Source: Micropterus salmoides
Lineage: Eukaryota > Chordata > Actinopteri > Centrarchiformes > Centrarchidae
Length of the DNA: 64,000 nt
Reading direction: 5' to 3'
Assembly: GCF_014851395.1 (NCBI RefSeq)
Contig: NW_024040928.1
Location: forward strand, 11,929,943 to 11,993,942
The notes below the pieces were generated by a model, which made no database searches, was not told the DNA's origin, and saw nothing but the letters and a program-made list of their open reading frames with translations. The first letter of the stretch is position 1. The number at the start of each line of letters is the position of its first letter. Of this stretch, positions 46,480 to 59,130 are shown one piece after another. The position numbers were made by a program, and so were the translations under genes.

Positions 46480-49400
46480 TTTTTATGGCTTGTTATTTAT
46501 CCACTCATCTACTGTATATAATGTTTGTATATACCAAAACTTAATCTTGTTATATAACGTGTTGTAAAATGATAGATAAATTGACCTTGCACCTTGATCT
46601 GTACCATCCCTGTGATCCACACACCACACTGTGAACCATTGGAAATACTAGCAAAGAAAATGTCTCTTTGAAAACAGTTCTTAAGATTATGATTATGAAG
46701 TGGGTATACTCATTCTGAAATTCCATTAACCTCCTTTTTGTTTGTTTTTTGTGGTGCAAGCAGAAATTACAAATACTAATACCTGAAAACCCTGAAAAGG
46801 GAAGTAGAAATCTCAGAGATGTTTCTCAAAATCACACCAAACAGCTACCTGCTTGCAGTGAGTGGGAAAATTTTTTCTGTAATTCGGGTGAATGTACCCT
46901 TTGAAACATTTGTACTTGTTTAAACACATTGAACACAGTATGCATATTGCATACAGCACAAACGCACTACTGAGTGCACACACAAAAACATAAACCTTCA
47001 TAAAGCTTGGACACACAAACACTTTCAGTCAGCCTATTAAGGGCATTCTTATTTTCTCAGAGGGAGAAACTCCTGAAAGGTAAAATTACCCTGTGATTTA
47101 TTGAACTCAAAGCCATGTCCATTTGGGGGTAATTTAATTGTTACTACTGTATGTAGCTATTTACAGGGCAAGTCTTTGTCTAACAATCAGAGAAGCAGGA
47201 GGTATGATAGTGTTCTTAGAGGTATTTCTGTTTTGTTTTTTAAAGTGGAGATAGAGTAGTTAACAGATGTGGATGCAAGGGGGAATATTTTCTGTTATTA
47301 GAAATAAAATGCAGAAGCTACAGAATAAAGTGTATTGAACAGAAATTCACCCCAAGCTGGATTCCATAATGGGACTTAAGGCTTGTTGTGATTTACATCA
47401 TACATTTAGTGACTCTGCTCTTGATAAAAATGACAAACCCAGTGAATTGTATTGAGCTCCTGTGAGCTACTGCTGCAATATCCAGGTCTAATAGCACTCA
47501 CAGTTCTGCCTCCAGGCACACACACACGACTGCGTACATGCACTCACGTGAGCCCTCGCGCACACACACACATGCACAGACAGGGTTGAGGCCAGCCTAT
47601 TAAGAAGAAAAAAATGCCTCCTCAGACAAGGAGCACAAATAAAACTGAATTAGTGAGTGATTCATGGCATAAATGTCTATATCCACACTGCAGAGAACAA
47701 CACACACAGCCACACACTGCAGCTGCCTTTGTTTCTGCATGGTAACCTGTAGAAGCATTCTACTTACCTTTGTATGCTTGCTGAGGACCCACATTTATGT
47801 GGTAAGAGGATTAAAATTAGTTTTTTAAGGATACTCCTGCAGTAGTTGTGTTAAAGTGCTTTTGATTGTGTTGTGTGTTCTGTTGTATTTTCATGTCCTT
47901 GCTTTCCTTGAACAAGGTAAACTGAATAAAATGTCGAGGGCTATTATTTGAGTGGACTAAATTCTTAGAAATAAATAACTTGATTCCTCCTGAAGGGAAA
48001 AAGGAAAATGGACTGTCTCTCAGTAAATACTTATAGTATAAGCATAGTTGGTGGTAATATGCTTACTGTAATCACGCTATGCTAAAATAATTGTAGGGGT
48101 AAAGCTACCTTGGCTGTTGGATCATTTAGCAATATGCTTAAAGGCAAATTAAATCATTCTATAACCGTGAAATCAATGACAATCATTTCACAAAACCTGA
48201 AGCAATGTTGATTAAATTCTTTAAAATTACACTTTAAATGGGATGTTAATCATATTGCGTCACTATTTTAAGTGTGGAAATAAAACAGGGGGAAAACGTA
48301 CATTAGATATTTTTTCTAGTTTCCCAACCCTGGAAAGGTAAAGATGCTTCCATCAAAGATGCTTCTTTCATAGAAATCTATCGGCATGTCACTCATGAGT
48401 GGCACGGACACCAACTGTTCTACTCAAATGACAAATTATTTCGTTTAAAAAAATAAAAATTAAAAAAATAACACCGGGTGTATATACCTTAGATGTTCGG
48501 GTTGAACGTGTTTCAAGTTGCATAGATCTAACATTTACTGTGAAGTTTAGTAAATGCTCTAGTATAAAATTGAAAATGCTATTTTTTATGGCCTTGTAAA
48601 ATGCTTCATGGGTGATACTGAAAAGCATCTATAAAATTGACATTTCATTTACTGTTAGTAAATAGAAAAGGTTAATACAATCTCTCCTAGCGAGCACTGA
48701 ACTGTTCTCAATCCCAAGGGCATAGTCATAGGAAATGTATATCCACACATGGTGAGTTGTGTTGCATAAACCTTTAAATTCATTACAGCTACAGTGTTGA
48801 ATAAACTTCACATCTGCAGTAAGCCAGGTTTCGGTATCAGAGGATTTCTTGTCTGACAACATCAGGGGTTTTGTATAGTCTTACAAGATGAACTTTGAGG
48901 TGCTTGCTGCCAAGAAGAATGTGATGCTGAAAACTGAGTGTCTTTAAGAATCACCTTGGAGGCGCTGAGCCAACAGCTAAAAGCTGCTCTCTTGCTGCAC
49001 AAGAGCATCAAGAGATTTGGGAAAAATTTGCCAAGATGTTGCTAAGTTTGGATCTCATCCATCCTTCCTCCACTAGCTTCATGTTGACCCAGGGTCAGCG
49101 TAGTAATAATGCTAAATTGTTGCTAAATGTATCTGTATATTGATGTCTCCTCCCTGTGCACAGTGACAGCAGAAGAACTGCGAACTAACGTAGACCTGTC
49201 AGACCTGACCATACTGCTGATGTGAATCTATAAAAAGTTTGTGTCTGTGCCATCTCCATCTCCTCACCCCCAGATGGTGACAGGTGTCTGTATCTTTCTG
49301 TTCTGTCTGAAATCTGTGTGTTTATCTCGCTGACACTACGCTGCAAATGGTTAAGCTGTTAACCAAACACTGGAGCTCCACCACCAGTCTTCTTAACTGT

Positions 49401-49500
49401 GCTTTCTTCATCTTATAAATATTTCCTATAAGTCATTACAATGCCCTCCTAAATATTTCTAAAATGTGCTGCATCAACAGGTGCTAACACAGATCAGCAT
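46480..49500. other. No gene recognised
   Basis: AT-rich spacer; short AC-rich stretches at 47517-47580. No splice-bounded frame or recognised repeat. Confidence 0.4.
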
Positions 49501-49504
49501 GTTA

Positions 49505-49682
49505 TTTAATACATTTCCTTTACCTGACGCTTTTATCTAAAGCGACTTACAATTGTTAATTATGTATTACTGGAGCAACTAGGGATTTTCTTGCTCAGAG
49601 ACACATGGGTAGATATAGCACAGTGGGGTATTGAACTCCGGTCGCTCACACCAAAGGGAGGTGTCTTATACACTGCCCCACT
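49505..49682 (+). repeat. Teleost dispersed repeat ('ttttatctaaagcgacttacaa' type)
   Basis: GACGCTTTTATCTAAAGCGA, TTGCTCAGAGACACATGGGT, GGTATTGAACTCCGGTCGC and GTCTTATACACTGCCCCAC follow the conserved order of a very widespread fish repeat. The CGGTCGC...CACTGCCCCAC part is not a tRNA gene. Confidence 0.55.
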
Positions 49683-49744
49683 TGCATGCACTGCGGAAAA
49701 GCCTTCAACTGCATCATCACGAATTTACAAGGTCAATCACCCAT

Positions 49745-49990
49745 TGCACATCCAGTTAGTTTAGCTTAGCATAAATGCTGCAGTCAGGGGGAAACAGCTA
49801 GCCAGGCTCTGTCCAAAGGTAACCAAACACACCTACCAACACCTTTAAAGTTTACAAGTTAACACGTCATATCTCGTTTGTTAATTTGTAGTGTAAAAAC
49901 GACAAATCGCCATAATACAAGGGCTTATGTGCCACACTGTTTTTTCACAATTTTAGTAAAAGTGAATTATCATAGCAACAAGTGGAAGAA
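49745..49990 (+). repeat. 'cagctagcctg' repeat, copy 6
   Basis: TTAGCTTAGCATAAATGCTG, GGGGGAAACAGCTAGCCAGG, CTGTCCAAAGGTAACCAAAC, GTTAACACGTCATATCTCG, AAAACGACAAATCGCC. Same order as copies 1 and 4. Confidence 0.6.
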
Positions 49991-50917
49991 AGCTACAATT
50001 ACTACTGTTCACACCAGACCTGGGATTTCATCACTTTGAGTTGAGGGCACAAATGCCAAATGCAACGGGCAGCCATGCCATCAAATGAAACTATGACCAG
50101 GGTAATTTATATCTTATAGTTATTAACAACAATTCGAGAATGCTTTACACCACAGCAGACTTGAACACCAATATACTGTGTGTCAAAGCAGCCACACAGT
50201 CAACAACAGGAACTAATGCATGAGAACTGAAGGAGGTGAAGAGGGAGAGACAGCACCTAGACAAAAGAGGGAGATGTGACCCACGACGAGTCCCTCATAG
50301 TTTCTAATAATGCAGCGCAGAAAGAGGATACAGATGTTTCATAGAGGAGATGAGTGTATATAATCTGTTCACAGAGACTCCAGTCTGCAGTGTAGCTCAG
50401 ACACTTCAATGCAGAAAAACTGAACATTACTCCATGATCAAAGAAACGTTTTACATCACTTCGACACTTTCACAACCCTCTATTTAGCTCGTCCACATGA
50501 GCTCTTTCACTTGAAATTGACGAGTGCATCAACTTCATGAAAAGTTGAAGTTGTTTCAGCAAAAGGCACCTGAATTGGCCAAATAGCCTGTCAAGCCATG
50601 CTTGTCTTACGGATGCATCTCTCTCGCTCTTGTGTGGGCCGCTAAAGCAGCCAGTCCGAATGTGGTCTCTCATCTTATTCGCTAATTTATCAATCTTTCT
50701 TCTCCTCTCAGTCACAGCTTTGTGGCACTGACACAGAGATTTGTGTCAAATTATTTCCGTGTCAAACTATCTCCATTAATAACTCTAAATCGAACCTACC
50801 AGTGGTTATGTGCACTTGATGTTGGCCAATAAAAATTCTAAATCTCTACAAAAGACTGGTGTCTAAAAACCACATCGTGACAGGAGAGGAAGAGAAGAAA
50901 ACCACGAAATCAGCTGG

Positions 50918-51012
50918 GGCAGTGCAGGCCACTGTGGCCGCTGGGCACCTAATTTTTTGATGGGACAGGGCAGCCATGGTCTTCATGACCCCCCGTGAAA
51001 TCCGTACCCTGG
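50918..51012 (-). repeat. CCACAGTGGCC family, inverted copy
   Basis: GGCCACTGTGGCCGCTGGGC, ATTTTTTGATGGGACAGGGC and CGTGAAATCCGTACCCTGG are the reverse complement of the order at 17495-17635. Confidence 0.5.
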
Positions 51013-51986
51013 TTCAACCATAAGAGTAGGATCAAGTTTCTTTTCAAACCCTCTGCAAGAAAGAGAATAATGTTGAATTATACATTTAAAAAAATAATTA
51101 TACCTTTAAGCTGGATAAGCTGTAATTCCAAACACGTATGACAGGTGGCAGTGTATCCCAAAGATGATTTTAACTGTTTAGTATGCATGTAAACAAATTA
51201 CCATTTTTCTGTGATTTCCTTGTGACTACCCACTTTTGCTTAAGGGTGCAAGTGGGTGAAAGCTATGAAAAAGAATATAAATCTTTCAGGAGAGGAAAGC
51301 CAGAGGCAAGCCGTCTTGTACCTGTAATTGAGAAGCCGATTCAATGTACTTTTTGAGCATGTTCTAAGTTGATGCTTATGAAAGGCCAGGAGTTACAGAG
51401 TAGCCTACAGTCATGCTGCTATGACACAATCAGCCAGTCAGCAGGAACTTTTACTTAAATGCGATAGGCAATGTCTTTCTTATGAAGAAAAGGTTTTCCA
51501 CTCTGGAAGGCATCAGTGAATTGGAGAGGGAATGGTTGGTGTATTGAAGTGGTCACAGTATGCACCTTTGGCTCTTCAGCCTGTAAAAGAGCTACCTTTG
51601 TGTTTTTACTTAAAGCTGCTTTAATTCACATCTCTTTAATAAAAGTGGTCGCTCTAAGTGATGAAGCCACAGAAAATGATCACCCAACTCTGCAGTTATC
51701 CTCAGCTAAGAAAATATTTTAGCCTCACTTAGTTTATTGTTTTGGTTTTCCAGTGCACTTTGCTTTAGTTCAGTATCACAGCTCTCATCAGTATCATTTT
51801 TAGCTATACAAAAAACAGTTGCTTTCAGCTAAAAGCTTTGATAAACCCACAGCGCACTACCTGCCCAGTACCAACCAACAGCCAAAGTTAGCGGGTAGCT
51901 AGTGGAGTTAGCCACCAACTTATTGTGAAGCATTTAGCAGCTAAGGGGCACTCAGTCGGGCCCAAAATATAGAGCTAAAAGACTTA

Positions 51987-53348
51987 CAGTATCTTACAAA
52001 AGTGAGTACAACCCTCACATTTTTGTTAATATTTGATTATATCTTTTCACATGACAACATTGAAGAAATGACACTTGCTACAATTTTACAATGTAAAGTA
52101 GTGAGTGCACAGCTTGTATAACAATGTAAATTTGTTGTCCCCTCAAAATAACACATCACACAGCCATTAATGTCTAAACCGCTGGCAACAAAAGTGAATA
52201 AACCCCTAAGTGAAAATGTCCAAATTGGGCCCAAAGTGTCAATATTTTGTACGGCCACCATCATTTTCCAGCTCTGCCTTTAACACTCTTGGGCATGAAG
52301 TTCACCAGAGCTTCACAGGTTGCCACTGGAGTCCTCTTCCACTCCTCCATGATGATATCACAGAGCTGGTTGATGTCAGAGACCTTGTGCTCCTCCACCT
52401 TCTGTTTGAGGATGACCCACAGATGCTCAATAGGGTTTAGGTCTGGAGACATGCTTGGCCAGTCAGTCACCTTTACCCTCAGCTCCTTTAGCAAGGCAGT
52501 GGTCGTCTTGTGTTTGGGGTCTGAAGCTCTACTTTAGTATGTCACAGTACATGTTGGCATGGTTTCCCCAGTGAACTGTAGCTCCCCAGTGCCGGCAGCA
52601 TTCTTGTAGCCCCACCACCATGCTTGACTGCAGGCAAGACACACTTTGTACTCCTCACCTGGTTGCCGCCACACATGCTTGATACCATCTGAACTAAATA
52701 AGTTTATCTTGGTCACATCAGACCACAGGACATGGTTCCAGTAATCCTACATCCACTAAACTCAGATTCTTCAGCAAACTGTTTGCGTGCTTTCTTGTGT
52801 GTCATTTTTAGAAGAGGCTTTCTTCTGGGACGACAGCCATGCAGACCAATTTGATGCAGTGTGCAGCGTATGGTCTGAGCATTGACAGGCTGACCCCCCC
52901 ACCCCTTCTAACCTCTCCAGCAATGCTGGCAGCACTCATACGTGTATTTCTCAAAGACAACCTCTGGATATGACGCTGAGCACGTGCACTCAACTTCTTT
53001 GGTCGACCATGGCGAGGCTTGTTCTGAGTGGAACCTGTCCTGTTGAACCGCTGTATGGTCTTGGCCAACGTGCAGTTTCAGGGTTTTGGCAATCTTCTTA
53101 TAGCCTAGGCCGTCTTTATGTAAACCATTCTTTTTTTTTCAGATCCTCAGAGAGTTCTTTGCCATGAGGTGCCTTGTTGAACTTCCAGCGACCAGTATGA
53201 GGGAGTGTGAGAGCGATAACACCACGTTCAACACACCTTCTCCCCATTCACACCTGAGACCTTGTAACACTAATGAGTCACATGACACCGGGGGTTATTA
53301 GTTTGTTTACACAAATGTGAGGGGGGTACTCACTTTTGTGAGATTCTG
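51987..53348 (-). mobile_element. Near full-length defective Tc1-like element, copy B
   Basis: Terminal inverted repeats begin CAGTATCTTACAAAAGTGAG on the left; on the right they end CTCACTTTTGTGAGATTCTG. Each is flanked by TA (51985-51986, 53349-53350). Length is 1362 bases. The transposase remnant reads on the minus strand. Orientation is opposite to copy A at 40280-40823. Confidence 0.9.
52200..53190 (-). pseudogene. Tc1-like transposase, frameshifted, copy B
   Basis: From the right, the minus strand carries a broken N-terminus (GKELSEDLKKK, frameshifted at a run of A near 53135). Next come AKTIQRFNRTGSTQNKPRHG RPKKLSARAQRHIQRLSL, the helix-turn-helix and GRPRxx linker region, and then several stops. 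The C-terminal part reads WPSMSPDLNPIEHLWVILKQ and MEEWKRTPVATCEALVNFMP. The third catalytic acid is present, but the block with the second aspartate (QHDNDPKH region) is deleted near 52525. The loss is complementary to that in copy A, so neither encodes an intact catalytic triad. Confidence 0.85.
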
Positions 53349-53594
53349 TAAATCTGGTAGGCGGCCAGAAACTCAACTCCATATGAATACTAATGTTGCT
53401 CTGTGCTTGCTGAATGTGTAAATAAGTGGCTAGAAAATCAGTTGTTGCATTTTAAGGACATTTTCAACAAAAGTCATCTCACATATACTTTAATAATATT
53501 TGAGTCTGTTTTAGCCAATATACTGAGAATCTCCACACTGACGCAAAACCCTTTTAACACAAAATGTGTGTGACAACCTGTCAGTGTACTGTAT
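53349..53594. repeat. Duplicated segment flanking Tc1 copy B (partner at 40824-41128)
   Basis: Same sequence and same direction as 40824-41128, starting at the same TA and ending at the same TACTGTAT, but without the internal 60 bases. Similarity stops sharply at TACTGTAT in both. Confidence 0.85.
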
Positions 53595-53599
53595 TTTCT

Positions 53600-54199
53600 T
53601 TTGGTCTGTTTACTGCAGTTGTCCTCCTTCGTCACTTTAATATAACTCATTATTTACTTTTTGTTACTAGGATCTGTATATTTCTATTTTTCTTCTTTAT
53701 CTGTTTTTACATCAAAACCCATCAACATGGAGGTTACCCTTTTCTCACCAGCGCATTATCCTCTTGTGTCTCACTTTCTCTCCTTACCCCTCTGTTTTCT
53801 TTCTGACATTTTGCTTTTCCCTCCATCTCTTTCTGTCTGTTTTCCTCGCTCTTCCTCTTTCTCCATGTCAAATTGTATCTAAATTCTGTCCGTCCTCAAT
53901 TTTATCTGGCGTAAACAGTGGATATCAGTCTTCAGAGGTTCAGTCACTGTAACTGAGATTCATATAGGCTATTTTCACCTACCTGGGTCTGCAGTTGGAT
54001 TGTTTTCAGATTGGACAAGGTGTAGGAGGTATGGCATGTCAGGGTGACAGAAGGTCTGTGTGTTTCCCTTGTGTATATATGTGTGTGTATGTGTGTGTGG
54101 GCTGAGATGGGCTGGCAGCAGCAGGCATCTGGTGACATCTGGTTCAGACAGATAAAGTAATAAACATGTACTATCTCAGTATCTGAAAGGTGTAGCCTA

Positions 54200-54243
<44 letters not shown>

Positions 54244-55190
54244 TCTTGTCACTTTGTCTCGGTGTCAAAATCAAATTCAAATAATCTTTAGTGACAGGAA
54301 AGTAGCATATGCTGGCAAAGCAGTACAGACATTCAAATAAGGTTAAAGACTGCAACAACAGCTAATAACAAGGAATAACAATAACCTAAATCAGCAGTTA
54401 TATTGACAACAATACAGTGTGCTGTCTTTCATTTCTGCCACTTTGTCCCCATTTCACTCAAGTGTTTGTTTGTCTTTCCTTCCCTCCTGTCCTCTGTACT
54501 GTTTTTCTCATTAACTTCTATGTCTTTTCACTGTCTCTCCAATTCAATCTGTATTTTCAACTGAATTCAAAATTACTACTGGGTGGATGGCGGCCCCCAG
54601 ATGGGCACAGGATCCTTGAGGCCCCCTTCACAAACTATAACCAATACTGCTTAATTAAACCTATAAAGCTGAAACTGATCGGTAAGCACACAGTTCAATG
54701 ACTGCACAAAATATGTCTTTTCTGTATATTTTCCTTTTTTAAAATTGCACAAATTACTGCTGTTTTTCATCTATTTAAAAAAAGTGCTGGCTCTTTCACA
54801 TTTAAAACTTTTAAGCCAACATGGACGAGGAATGAATGAACTTTGAACATGACAACTGGACATATCCATCTGCTGAGGAAAACCATGTGATATAATTAAA
54901 AGCTCCAGAACAGCTACTGATGGACCTTGTAGGTCAGGTGTTTTTGTCAAGTCAACCCAAAAAGGAACTTTTTAATCTTGTTTCTTTTTCATTTGTGAGT
55001 TGATTCACCACTACTACAGCAGCTAACATCCATTAATACACACGATATAACAAATCATAACATGGTCATGACAAGGGTTTATTTATCAACTAATTAAACA
55101 ACTTTAGATTAAAATGAAAATGTATAAATATATTTAAATAGAAACGATAATGAACTGTACTCAAGTCACTCATACTGTTGTTGTTTAATT
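53600..55190. other. No gene; pyrimidine-rich stretch and TC microsatellite
   Basis: CT-rich frames at 53640-53900 and 54420-54560 are low complexity. A (TC)n array of about 20 units is at 54201-54244. Confidence 0.45.
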
Positions 55191-55196
55191 ATGTCT

Positions 55197-55430
55197 AGGG
55201 CTGCAACTAACCATTTTTTTATTTATAGTTTATGATCTGCAGATCATTTTCTTGATCAAACAATTAATCACTTGGGCTTTAAAATGTCAGAAACTTGTGA
55301 AACATGCTTATTACAGGATCCCAAAGAGCCCAAAGTGACATCTTAAAATGTCGTGTTTTGTCCAACCAACAGTCTGAAACACAAAGATATTAACTTAACA
55401 GAACATATTCACATTTGGGAGTCTGTAAAC
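55197..55430 (+). mobile_element. Truncated hAT-type MITE (TAGGGCTGCAAC family)
   Basis: The left terminus TAGGGCTGCAACTAACCATT is followed by TAAAATGTCAGAAACTTGTG, GAGCCCAAAGTGACATC, TTGTCCAACCAACAGTC and AAACACAAAGATATT. This is the exact motif order of a very abundant teleost element. The right terminus is missing. Confidence 0.65.
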
Positions 55431-55434
55431 ACCC

Positions 55435-58400
55435 TCAGGTGAGTTTTCACCCCTGAGCACAAGGCCCAAAAGGCCTGGTCAGTAACCTTTGTGGGAGAGC
55501 AGATGATGTGTGACAAAGAGAAAATTAGAGAGGCTGAATACTACACAGAAGGGGAGAGAAAGAAAGAAGAGGAGCAGGAAATGTTACAAAAAGAGAGGTA
55601 TAGGTATGTGGAAGATAGAAAGAGATAAGTTGAGTGGAATTTTGTGCAGGAGGATGGATGACTAAGTGGGTAAGATGATAAATAGGAGAAGGGGTGGATG
55701 GATGAATGGGTGGATGCTTTGACACATGGCCCCGGGGGAATCAGCCATTCTACATGTCACTGTCACTCAAGATTAGTGGCATAATTAAACTCCTTTCGCA
55801 CTGCGTGTGGTTCAAATGTGTGTGTGTCTGCGCATTTATTTGTGTGTATGTGAATGTGCACGTTGTTTTCCTGGGTGTGTGTGGGAGGGGTAGACTGTGA
55901 CAGAGATTGATGGTGAGGGGAAAGCAGACCATTATGTTGTATAGCTAAAGCAGTGATAGCCTCTACACCCCTGTGTCTGTTTAAACTGCTGGCCATTTTA
56001 TAGGCGTGGCACAAGTGACCCCACCACACACACACGTATACACACACACATACACACAGTTTCACCACCTTTAATTTGATGGGAAACTGCTTGTTTTTAG
56101 GGGCATTTTGTTGCTTTATTTGGCTATGGGCTGCAGCCGTGATGCCTTCGGTGAACTCCAGCCACTGTGGGAGCAGCACAGAGCTAGAGAGTTAAATTAA
56201 ATGTCATTCACAAATGAGGCAATCAAAGGCTGAATTGTTAACCCAAGGCTCTTTCCAGTAATGAATGGATAGTTGTACGCAATTTTAATACACTACATGA
56301 CATTTTTAAACACTCAGTCCCTTTAAAAAATAAAATCAGCCTTAATAGCAGGTTATTAGTAAACCCTTCAGCCTTCAATTAAGTGAATGAGAAATAAGGA
56401 TAAAATGATTATCTTGACAACTCAGAGAGGACTTCCCACTGAGAGAGAGAGGGGAAGAGAGAAAGAGACAGAGTCTTGTTCAGAATAATGGTTGAAGACC
56501 ATGTTCTTGAGCAGCTGCACTCCGACCAAAGCTACATCTCTCTCTCTCTCTATGTTTGTGCGTCTCCATGAATGAAAAGAGCCCAGCCGCTCCCCTGCCG
56601 AGCGGAACATCAGCCTCATCAAGTCGGCCAGAGGCAGCTACAACAGGGGCGGAAGTAAGATCTTTTGGCCTTCAAAATAACATAGTCCAAAGAAGTAAAT
56701 ATTCTGAAATCCGTTTCAAAACGGGAGTGAAAAAAAAGCCTGCTGTGGTGCCGCCTGTCTCCTGGTGCCTGCTTAACCAGTAGCCTAAATTTCCACTCTA
56801 AAATATCCAGGCTGCAATTAACATTGATAAAGCAGAGCAGACAGAAATAGATGCAGAGCAAGCCCAATGTATGCTTGAATACCATCATTAGATACCTGGC
56901 ACCAATATGACAAAAAAAAAAGAAAACTGGGCTACAACCTTTCAGCATAGCCTCATCTGTTTTGTCACTAAGGCTACTGAATGTTTAGTTCATATTGTAT
57001 ATATTTCTCTTTTTAAAGTAAATTTTATGGATAAAATCTGGTGAAAATATTCCACAAATAAAAAATTGTCTTACTGGGGTGCACTGAGTTTCAGTATCCC
57101 CTATAAAACCTAAAGGGCTATGATTTCTAACTAGGTGCAAGCACAATCTACTGCAAACATGTGCACAAGTCAAGTGCATGTGGGCCAGACCAGTTTGGGC
57201 AGTTTTGGATTAGACTTGCAGCAAAGTATTCACAGGTCTAACATTTTTAACCACAGCAGAGAACCTGACTTGAACCCAGGGTGATTCTAGGATCCGACCT
57301 TTAGGGGGGCTCAATCACTAATGACAATGAGATTTGCTTATAGTGCCTTGCCAAAGTGTAGGGCCATAGAGTATTAATGACATAGCAATGTGGAATCACT
57401 GTGGAGTCCACTGCAATGAATGTGGGCAAAACAGTAGCTGACTTGGCATTATTGCTATGTGGTCTTGACTACCTGCTTCTTGTTCCCTCTCTCTCTGTGT
57501 CGACTCCATCCTGCTCTCTCTACTTCTCCCACTCTATGTCCTCCTCTCTCCGTATTTGTGCTGTCATCTAAAAGGCAAATGTAACAACCAAACAAAGAAC
57601 TAATAATAAATTAATAATAATAATGCAGTCAGGTCAATTTGACCTAACTCTCTCACCTGAACCTGTATGTTTCTATTTATTTACCAGGTACAATGCACAT
57701 TAATTAACATTCCAGTTTACACATCAATGTAAATGTGCTGGAGTTAGCTAATAAGCTCATTTTCATCTGAACAGGTTATAACCTGGCTCTAGGCAAAATT
57801 CTGCAAAAGGGCCGGCTATACTGTCTGGACTGGCACCCAAAGCACCAGTTTTATTTCATGCACGTGCATATGAATGCATGTTTACACACAACATGGTTAT
57901 CTTTTCCAAGGTTACAGTTTACAAACACAGTTGCCCATTTGTGGTTATCAAAAATAATAAATAGGCTGGCAAATGAGACACAGAGAGACCAAGAGATGTG
58001 CTGCCTAGCTAACTATAGCAGGACAGAGGCGGGGCCCTTGTATAATTTGTGGGGCCCCACACAACTTGCACATAGTGAACATTAAGAGCTGTCTGGCTGC
58101 AGATTTGTGAAACCCTATTCGGCCTTTAATTGGCTTAGCCTGACAATGTTTCTCACGTAGCCCTCGCTGAAAGAGCAGGACGTTTGTGCTGTTCTGCTAT
58201 CTTCGGCAAATTAGCTGAAAAAACCCCGTAAAGGAGGATGAGAAGTTTTTTTTTTTTTAGCTCAAGATTGTTCACCATAACAATAATTGAAAAACTAGGA
58301 CACTGAGATGCACTAGCCACTTTGTTGGATGAAAGAGATGCAAAGGCAGCAATCAATCCAATCACAGTGTAACCCATGTTGTAATTTAATGCCACACGTT

Positions 58401-58675
58401 GAATAGAATAAACAGTGTTTGAAACAATAGCAAGCCATGACTCAACATAACAATAACACCAGACCCCCATTTTTTTAAGGATTAATTGGACTGCCATTGA
58501 TTCTTTAGACCTTGCTAATGTCCAGTCAAATGAACCAGACGGACGTAGTTAGTTATAAACACAATACAAACATTTTTTCATGAATGAATGAGAGAACAGC
58601 AAGAGTCATATATACAACAAGAACAGACAGCTAACAATTAGACTACAATGATGCCTGAGTAAAAAATGTAAATGC
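55435..58675. other. No gene recognised
   Basis: AC/GT-rich sequence at 55815-55885 and 56022-56058 keeps a 138-codon frame open by repeat content. ATGGATGG-type sequence is at 55650-55715. Nothing else supportable. Confidence 0.35.
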
Positions 58676-58683
58676 ATTATAGT

Positions 58684-59122
58684 TAGGGCAGGGCAATATG
58701 ACCAAAAATGTTATCACAAAAAATCATACCATTCAATATCAATAATTATCACAATAAATGTCAAATCAATATTTCTTTCAAATTTAAAGGCTGATTTTTG
58801 CTCCTGAGTGAAAATTGAAGAAACCAGATTGTTAATCGTGTGGTTAAAGTTTTCTGTATGGTCAGAACGTGACAAAAACTTGATGCCAAACAATGGATCA
58901 CTTCACAAGTCTGAGGCAGAACATTCAAAACTATTATAGTAAATCTTTTTTCAGTCCCTTTTCCTCAACAAAATAAATACGTAAAAAGTAAGTTCTAATT
59001 TGTTCATGATTCAAACTAATTCAATCAAACATTTATTATATATATTTGTATATAACATTTGTTACAGTTATTGAGGAAAATGATATTGTGATAATTATCC
59101 TTAGTTTTATTTCCCAGCCCTA
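58684..59122. mobile_element. Complete hAT-type MITE with 8-bp target duplication
   Basis: Termini TAGGGCAGGGCAATATGACC and (reverse complement of the right end) TAGGGCTGGGAAATAAAAC are inverted. The flanks ATTATAGT (58676-58683) and ATTATAGA (59123-59130) match at seven of eight bases. The interior consists of AT-rich ATCAATATCAATAATTATCA-type sequence typical of the family. No coding capacity. Confidence 0.75.
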
Positions 59123-59130
59123 ATTATAGA

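Noticed and set aside
49620..49685. tRNA-like box (GGTATTGAACTCCGGTCGC)
   Set aside because: It belongs to a dispersed fish repeat; no paired A box and no cloverleaf could be drawn.
55763..56179. 138-codon minus-strand frame
   Set aside because: Open because it crosses GT/AC-rich sequence; His/Thr/Val repeats and no family features.
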